Assembly: GCA_050011095.1 (NCBI GenBank)
Contig: JBEKJU010000299.1
Span: 1-9,037, forward strand
Direction: 5' to 3'
Length of the DNA stretch: 9,037 nt
Source: JBEKJU01 sp050011095
GTDB lineage: Bacteria > Desulfobacterota > Syntrophorhabdia > Syntrophorhabdales > WCHB1-27
The position numbers were made by a program, and so were the translations under genes. Positions within the stretch are counted from its first letter, which is position 1, and each line of letters begins with the position of its first letter. Positions 6,958-9,037 of this stretch are shown in pieces. The notes beneath the pieces were generated by a model. That model saw only the letters and a program-made list of their open reading frames with translations, did not search any database and was not told where the DNA came from.

Positions 6958-7952
6958 GCAAGACCTTCATCTCTAAATCGTTTTATACGATCGATCAGCT
7001 TAGGAAGCAGGGTGTTGAGATCGCACACAAACCCTGCATCAGATGTAGTGAAAATGGATGCCCTGGGGTCCAGATTCACCGACAGGATCGTCTTGGACTG
7101 TTGAATACCCGCAACATGGTGGGGGGACCCGGACAGCCCGAGGCCAAGATAAAGTTCCGGTGACACGGTTTTACCGGTCTGTCCGATCATTCTGTCTTTC
7201 GGTATATAGCCCTCATCGACCACAGGACGGGTCGTCCCGATAGATCCTTCCAGGAGACGGGAAAGCTCCTCTACAAGGCTCAGGAGGTGTGGGTCCGCAC
7301 AACCGGAACCCGCCCCGATAATACGTTTCGCGTAGAGGATATCCACCGTCCTGTAATCGGGAGGGACAAGTTCGAGAGAGGTTGAGCCGACTATGTGGGA
7401 AGGGACGTCAACAGTGATGCTCCGGATAGTAACCGGCTTCGAATCCCCTGCCTCTCTCTTGTCGAAGGCTTCCGGCCTGATGGTCACCACTTCGGGTAGT
7501 GTGGAGAATGAGACTTCCTGCCCGAATTGACCTCCACAGACAAGTCTCTCATAAATAAGGGTTCCCTTTTTCACGCGAATATCCACGCAATCGGTCACTG
7601 CGGCAGTCTCGAGATATGACGCAACACGGGGGGCAAGCTCGCTCCCCCTGTCGGTATGGGCAAAGAGGAGAAGCCTGAAGGATATATCCTTGAGAGCCTC
7701 CTTGGCTGCCCATGCAAAGACCTCACCGCTGTACTCAAGAAGGCATGCACCTTCTGTCCGGTAGAGAATGGACACCCCGTATTCCTCGAACGCACGACGA
7801 TCTTCCACGGGGCTCCCCACGATCATGGCAGAGAGATTCCCTCCGAGAAGGGTTGTGAGCCTGTTGCCAACGGTCAGGAGTTTCCTGTTGATCTCCTCTT
7901 TGTCTTCTCCTGAAGTCTCAAGGTATACAATTACGTCCTTTTCTCTACTCAT
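6954..7952 (-). CDS. etfA: Electron transfer flavoprotein alpha subunit (EtfA/FixB-like)
   Basis: The protein has 332 residues. The N-terminal domain (1-175) is a diverged ETF alpha/beta fold, with the strand KDVIVYLET at the start. The C-terminal FAD domain (about 205-325) is clear: RIIGAGSGC at 210-218, TRPVVDEGYIPKDRMIGQTGKTVSPELY at 241-268, LGLSGSPHHVAGIQQSK at 271-287, and SVNLDPRASIFTTSDAGFVCDLNTLLPKL at 291-319. It binds the electron-transferring FAD of the heterodimer with the beta subunit at 4468-5310. The common GAxQH sequence reads GSPHH here. ATG 7952 was chosen because it begins at the family N-terminus; the frame is open up to an ATG at 8072, but that start would overlap the preceding gene by 65 bp. 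A GGCGGG lies eight bases upstream of the chosen start. The stop overlaps fixC by four bases. Confidence 0.92.
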   Translation of the reverse strand: MSREKDVIVYLETSGEDKEEINRKLLTVGNRLTTLLGGNLSAMIVGSPVEDRRAFEEYGVSILYRTEGACLLEYSGEVFAWAAKEALKDISFRLLLFAHTDRGSELAPRVASYLETAAVTDCVDIRVKKGTLIYERLVCGGQFGQEVSFSTLPEVVTIRPEAFDKREAGDSKPVTIRSITVDVPSHIVGSTSLELVPPDYRTVDILYAKRIIGAGSGCADPHLLSLVEELSRLLEGSIGTTRPVVDEGYIPKDRMIGQTGKTVSPELYLGLGLSGSPHHVAGIQQSKTILSVNLDPRASIFTTSDAGFVCDLNTLLPKLIDRIKRFRDEGLA

Positions 7953-7966
7953 GTAAATACCCGCCA

Positions 7967-7997
7967 GGTGGTAGGTGGTATCAGCAATCGGCAATCG
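7967..7997. repeat. Two adjacent perfect 7-bp tandem repeats in the etfA leader
   Basis: In the 55-bp gap between the OYE-type gene and etfA, GGTGGTA occurs twice in tandem (7967-7980), and after three bases GCAATCG occurs twice in tandem (7984-7997). They sit just upstream of the etfA RBS. They may be slippage products or part of a small regulatory site. I see no inverted symmetry typical of an operator. Confidence 0.8.
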
Positions 7998-8007
7998 CAA
8001 ATTATCT

Positions 8008-9037
8008 TCATACCTTCCTTCCAACCATGTACCCTTCGTAAATCGCCATATCTGCTTTCCTCGGCGCCACACAGTCGCCAGCGCGGTAGAGTTCCTTCAC
8101 ATGGCCTTTTAGCGCATAGTAGAGTGAATCATCCACCTCACTGCCCATGGCGGTCACCACTGTATCAAACCCGGAGAAGACCTTCATCTCGTTGGTGTAA
8201 ACATTGATGGCGTGCACCTCGGCACCGCGTATCTCAAGGACCGCAAGGTCGGCGGAAAAGACCGCCCCTTTCTGCAGGAGCCTTTGTCGCGACAGAAACA
8301 GGTCCTGAGTGGGGCCTAATTCCGAGCCCACGAAGAGAGACGAGGTGACCATATGAATCGTCTTGCCCAGTTCCAATAAGTATTCCGCAGTACTTGTGGC
8401 CTGGTGGTGCCCGTCGTAATCGATGAAGAGTATCTTCTCTCCGAGATCCGCCTCTTGCTTCAGCACCTGCCATACGTTGAAGACCCTCGGCCCGTCGCAA
8501 CCCGGGGCAGGGCAGGCCTTCGGCCTCGATCCCGTTGCGATAATTATTGCGTCAGGGTTTTCTTTTAGAACAAAATCTGGGGTTATTGCCCGGCCTAACA
8601 CCACGGGTACGTTAAGCTTCTGTAACTGGTTGCGCTCATTCCTGATAATGACCCCGAATTCCTCCCGGCCCGCGCCTTTCATGGCAATGGCGACCTGCCC
8701 CCCCAGAGCGTTTTCCTTTTCATATAGGGTTACCTTATGTCCACGCATGGTTGCGATCTTTGCCGCCCACATGCCGGCGGGCCCCCCTCCGACGACCATA
8801 ATCCGCTTCTTCCACTTCGTCTGGGGGAGGCGCAATTCATCCTCATCCTTTTCATTCCCTACGAAGGGGTTCTGAACACAGCCTATGGGCCTGTTGAGAC
8901 CTACACGACCGTAACAACCCTGGTTATCGGCGATGCAGGACCGAATCTCATCCATTCTTCCTTCTTGCGCTTTATTCACCAGGGTCGGGTCGCAGAGTTG
9001 AGACCGTACCATACCGATCATATCGGCCTGCCCGTTG
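8008..9037 (-). CDS. OYE/2,4-dienoyl-CoA reductase (FadH)-type flavoprotein, C-terminal part
   Basis: 342 residues are readable; the N-terminal flavin barrel lies mostly beyond the window edge. The visible part starts with the end of the barrel (NGQADMIGMVRSQLCDP), followed by the iron-sulfur loop SCIADNQGCYGRVGLNRPIGC (visible residues 33-53). An FAD domain begins with RIMVVGGGPAGMWAA (78-92), and a second nucleotide-binding domain holds ILFIDYDGHHQATSTAEYL (202-220). The end carries LYRAGDCVAPRKADMAIYEGYMVGRKV, the usual FAD-contacting tail. Enzymes of this type (FadH, trimethylamine dehydrogenase, enoate reductases) carry FMN, a [4Fe-4S] cluster and FAD, and reduce or oxidise activated double bonds or amines. 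A subgroup is known to accompany mycofactocin genes, which fits the mftF downstream. The second cluster ligand position, normally Cys, is Asp here (visible residue 37). The exact substrate cannot be read from the sequence. The gene is followed 55 bp later by etfA. Confidence 0.9.
   Translation of the reverse strand, partial: NGQADMIGMVRSQLCDPTLVNKAQEGRMDEIRSCIADNQGCYGRVGLNRPIGCVQNPFVGNEKDEDELRLPQTKWKKRIMVVGGGPAGMWAAKIATMRGHKVTLYEKENALGGQVAIAMKGAGREEFGVIIRNERNQLQKLNVPVVLGRAITPDFVLKENPDAIIIATGSRPKACPAPGCDGPRVFNVWQVLKQEADLGEKILFIDYDGHHQATSTAEYLLELGKTIHMVTSSLFVGSELGPTQDLFLSRQRLLQKGAVFSADLAVLEIRGAEVHAINVYTNEMKVFSGFDTVVTAMGSEVDDSLYYALKGHVKELYRAGDCVAPRKADMAIYEGYMVGRKV

Noticed and set aside
6954..8072. 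Longer EtfA starting at 8072
   Set aside because: The extra 40 residues would overlap the end of the preceding gene and are unlike any ETF N-terminus. ATG 7952 begins exactly at the family start.

Overview
The window looks like part of a chromosome of an anaerobic bacterium, plausibly a sulfate-reducing or syntrophic Desulfobacterota-type organism. This is an inference from two things: the left-hand gene is very close, with matching residue numbering, to the Desulfovibrio gigas molybdenum aldehyde oxidoreductase (Mop), and the rest of the window is flavin and iron-sulfur electron-transfer machinery. All seven genes I support lie on the minus strand, so the window is transcribed from right to left.

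In order of transcription the genes are: (1) the C-terminal part of an old-yellow-enzyme/2,4-dienoyl-CoA-reductase-type flavoprotein (8008-9037, cut by the window edge); (2) an ETF alpha subunit (6954-7952); (3) a FixC/ETF-quinone-oxidoreductase-like flavoprotein (5662-6957); (4) a FixX-type ferredoxin (5390-5665); (5) an ETF beta subunit (4468-5310, start uncertain); (6) a mycofactocin-system glycosyltransferase, MftF (2994-4460); (7) after a gap of about 255 bp, a fused [2Fe-2S]/molybdopterin aldehyde oxidoreductase, mop (1-2738, only the last few residues missing). Genes 2-4 overlap by 4 bp, gene 6 starts 7 bp after gene 5, and the block 8008 to 2994 is probably one operon. mop may be co-transcribed or may have its own weak promoter in the gap.

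The combination suggests an anaerobic mycofactocin redox module. MftF decorates the peptide-derived redox cofactor mycofactocin. The EtfA/EtfB/FixC/FixX set would connect reduced flavin or cofactor to the quinone pool. The OYE-type enzyme is a likely reductase partner. Mop would oxidise aldehydes, for example those made by mycofactocin-dependent alcohol dehydrogenases encoded elsewhere. The core biosynthesis genes mftA-E are not in the window.

The main oddities are these. A perfect 31-bp tandem duplication copies the ribosome-binding site and start codon of mop and places a second, out-of-frame start upstream. Three of four substrate-pocket residues of Mop differ from D. gigas. A Cys-to-Asp change falls in the iron-sulfur ligand motif of the OYE-type enzyme. 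The ETF gene order is non-canonical, with the alpha and beta genes separated by fixC and fixX.
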